From positions 1 through 6,899 of the forward strand of contig JAFZUB010000044.1 of the NCBI GenBank assembly GCA_017618515.1: DNA of 6,899 nucleotides. Direction: 5' to 3'. The translations under genes were made by a program, and so were the position numbers. The stretch is from Bacteroidaceae bacterium (GTDB lineage Bacteria; Bacteroidota; Bacteroidia; Bacteroidales; Bacteroidaceae). Under the pieces are notes generated by a model, which was not told where the DNA came from, did no database searches, and was given only the letters and a program-made list of their open reading frames with translations. Position 1 is the stretch's first letter; the number at the start of each line of letters is the position of its first letter. Shown in pieces: positions 5,686 to 6,899 of this stretch.

Positions 5686-5719
5686 TTAGAGAAGTTAGGA
5701 ATGAGGAGTTAGTAGTTAA
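5685..5719 (-). repeat. Heptad run between recF and DUF721
   Basis: On the plus strand, units in 7-nt register are TTTAGAG (5685), AAGTTAG (5692), GAATGAG (5699), GAGTTAG (5706) and TAGTTAA (5713). Read on the coding (minus) strand they are AACTCC/TCATTCC-like. The run fills the whole 30-nt gap, includes the recF stop codon (5716-5718) and abuts the DUF721 ATG. It is the inverted partner of the run at 5378-5398. Confidence 0.7.
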
Positions 5720-6819
5720 GTCTCTATTGTGTAACTGCCGTTGTCAACATGGAAGAAGGTATGGTCTTTACCTGTCTGCGCGATGACCTGACGGAGGATC
5801 TCACTACTAGTGGAGGTAATGAATATCTGGCCATAGTCTTCGCTAGCCACAAGGCGAACGATGCGTGCCACACGGTCTGCGTCAAGTTTGTCAAAGATGT
5901 CGTCGAGCAGCAGCAGCGGCGTACGGTCGCCCACCAGTTGGCGGAGGTAACGGAACTGCGCAAACTTAAGCGCTGTGAGTACAGTCTTGCTCTGACCTTG
6001 CGAGCCCTCGTAGCGCAAGGGATAGCCGCCGAGCTGCATCTCTAGGTCGTCGCGATGCACACCCTTTAGGGTGTAGCCCACAATATGATCTTTCTCATGG
6101 TGTGAGCGCAGCATGGGCAGCAGCTCTCCCTCGTGGCAGTGGGAGCGATAACTGAGCCCCACTTCCTCATCGGTATTGCCCAGCGAAGCATAGACCTCAT
6201 TGAATATCGGCACGAAGTCAGCCACAAACTGCTTGCGGTAATCATATATCTTCTGGCCCACCTCGGCCATCTGCCCGTCGTAAACCGACAAGAGTGTATC
6301 GTCCACAGGCCCCTCCACCTTGAGCAGAGTGTTGCGCTGCTGCAGCGCCTGATTGTAGCGTATCAGCGAATAGAGGTAATCAGGGGCATACTGCGAGATG
6401 ACCATATCCATAAAGCGGCGCCTCACCTCGCTGCCACCGAGTATCAGCTCGCTATCCTGCGGCGAGAGCATCACCAGAGGAATGAGCCCGATATGCTCCG
6501 ACTGTTTCTGATACTCCTTGCCATTCTTCTTGAATGATTTGCGATGGCCGGCCTTAAGGCCACAGGTTATCTTCAGTTCCTCGCCCTGCGGCGTGAGATA
6601 GGTGCCGCTCAGCGCCATCCATTCCTGATCGTGGCGAAGCACCTGCTGGTTGGTCTGGCTGAATGCGCTACGGCAGAACGACAAGTAATATATGGCATCG
6701 AGCAGATTGGTCTTCCCTACCCCATTGCTACCCACGAAGCAGTTGAGCTTCGGCGAGAGCTGGAGGTCAGCCTGCTCTATGTTGCGATAATTGTTTACTG
6801 CCAGAGTCTTGAGTATCAT
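5716..6819 (-). CDS. recF: DNA replication and repair protein RecF
   Basis: The 367-residue protein is a full-length RecF, an SMC/ABC-type ATPase that binds gapped DNA and helps RecR/RecO load RecA during gap repair and fork restart. Visible are the N-terminal MILKTLAVNNYRNI, Walker A GSNGVGKT (30-37), LSPQDSELILGG (118-129), RRRFMDMVISQ (133-143), GVHRDDLE (253-260), the ABC signature region EGSQGQSKT (271-279; SQGQQ is more usual) and Walker B LLLLDDIFDKLD (302-313), followed by ITSTSSE (334-340). The start ATG at 6819 gives the normal N-terminus. DUF721 follows 30 nt downstream on the same strand. dnaA, dnaN and gyrB, often near recF elsewhere, are not in this window. A -7-like element lies only 4 nt before the start codon. 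Confidence 0.97.
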   Translation of the reverse strand: MILKTLAVNNYRNIEQADLQLSPKLNCFVGSNGVGKTNLLDAIYYLSFCRSAFSQTNQQVLRHDQEWMALSGTYLTPQGEELKITCGLKAGHRKSFKKNGKEYQKQSEHIGLIPLVMLSPQDSELILGGSEVRRRFMDMVISQYAPDYLYSLIRYNQALQQRNTLLKVEGPVDDTLLSVYDGQMAEVGQKIYDYRKQFVADFVPIFNEVYASLGNTDEEVGLSYRSHCHEGELLPMLRSHHEKDHIVGYTLKGVHRDDLEMQLGGYPLRYEGSQGQSKTVLTALKFAQFRYLRQLVGDRTPLLLLDDIFDKLDADRVARIVRLVASEDYGQIFITSTSSEILRQVIAQTGKDHTFFHVDNGSYTIET

Positions 6820-6823
6820 AGTG

Positions 6824-6831
6824 CGAAGTTA
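6824..6831 (-). promoter_or_regulatory. Candidate -7 element at the recF start
   Basis: TAACTTCG on the minus strand matches TAnnTTTG at all but one position, with the same TTCG variant as the candidate tRNA-Tyr promoter. Transcription would begin at or next to the recF ATG (6819), implying a leaderless or near-leaderless mRNA. A TTTG at 6847-6844 is too close to be a normal -33 element. TATTTTG at 6873-6867 is another partial candidate, which would give a leader of several tens of nt. The remaining bases to 6899 show no gene. Confidence 0.28.
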
Positions 6832-6899
6832 CGGTTTTTTCGGCAAATAGCTATGCTTACGACTCACAAAATAATACATCCATACGAATATCTGTAGGC

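Noticed and set aside
6544..6897. Plus-strand open frames over recF, including one running to the right edge
   Set aside because: They are antisense to well-conserved RecF sequence and their products match no family I recognise. Nothing supports a gene in the 80 bases beyond recF.

Overview
The window looks like chromosomal DNA of a Bacteroidales bacterium (Bacteroides, Prevotella or Muribaculaceae type). The protein families point there: a C-terminal processing protease of the Bacteroidetes S41 type, a GH97 glycosidase, a DUF6359 OB-fold-like lipoprotein and a short stand-alone DUF721 protein. A TAnnTTTG-type promoter element and A/T-rich leaders without a Shine-Dalgarno sequence agree. The species cannot be read from the sequence.

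Layout. Plus strand, 1-4011: the 3' end of an S41 peptidase gene, a membrane-anchored TPR protein, ribH (lumazine synthase) and a secreted GH97 glycosidase. A perfect 20-bp hairpin at 4035-4080 closes this half and serves as a shared terminator for the convergent half. Minus strand, read from the right end leftwards: recF, a DUF721/DciA-like gene, tRNA-Tyr(GTA), purN, and a DUF6359 lipoprotein gene that overlaps the end of purN by 8 nt.

How the genes relate. Most are core housekeeping genes from different pathways: riboflavin synthesis (ribH), purine synthesis (purN), replication and repair (recF with DUF721), translation (tRNA-Tyr) and envelope biology (S41 protease, TPR protein, lipoprotein). 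The GH97 enzyme acts in the periplasm on alpha-linked sugars. No SusC/SusD genes are present, so it does not sit in a visible polysaccharide utilisation locus. recF-DUF721 and purN-lipoprotein look like two short operons. The tRNA lies between them with its own candidate promoter and terminator.

I found no undescribed multi-gene system. The most unusual signal is in the gaps between genes. Several are built from degenerate tandem heptanucleotides (period 7). These abut the start codons of ribH, GH97 and DUF721, and they contain the stop codons of recF and DUF721. One gap (1363-1461) holds two heptad runs in inverted orientation around a G/C-rich core. Two more runs flank DUF721 in inverted orientation. 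Other points worth checking are the retaining-type catalytic residues of the GH97 enzyme and a promoter element embedded in the last codons of the peptidase gene. All gene-free gaps are shorter than 300 bases; the 80 bases right of recF hold no gene that I can see.
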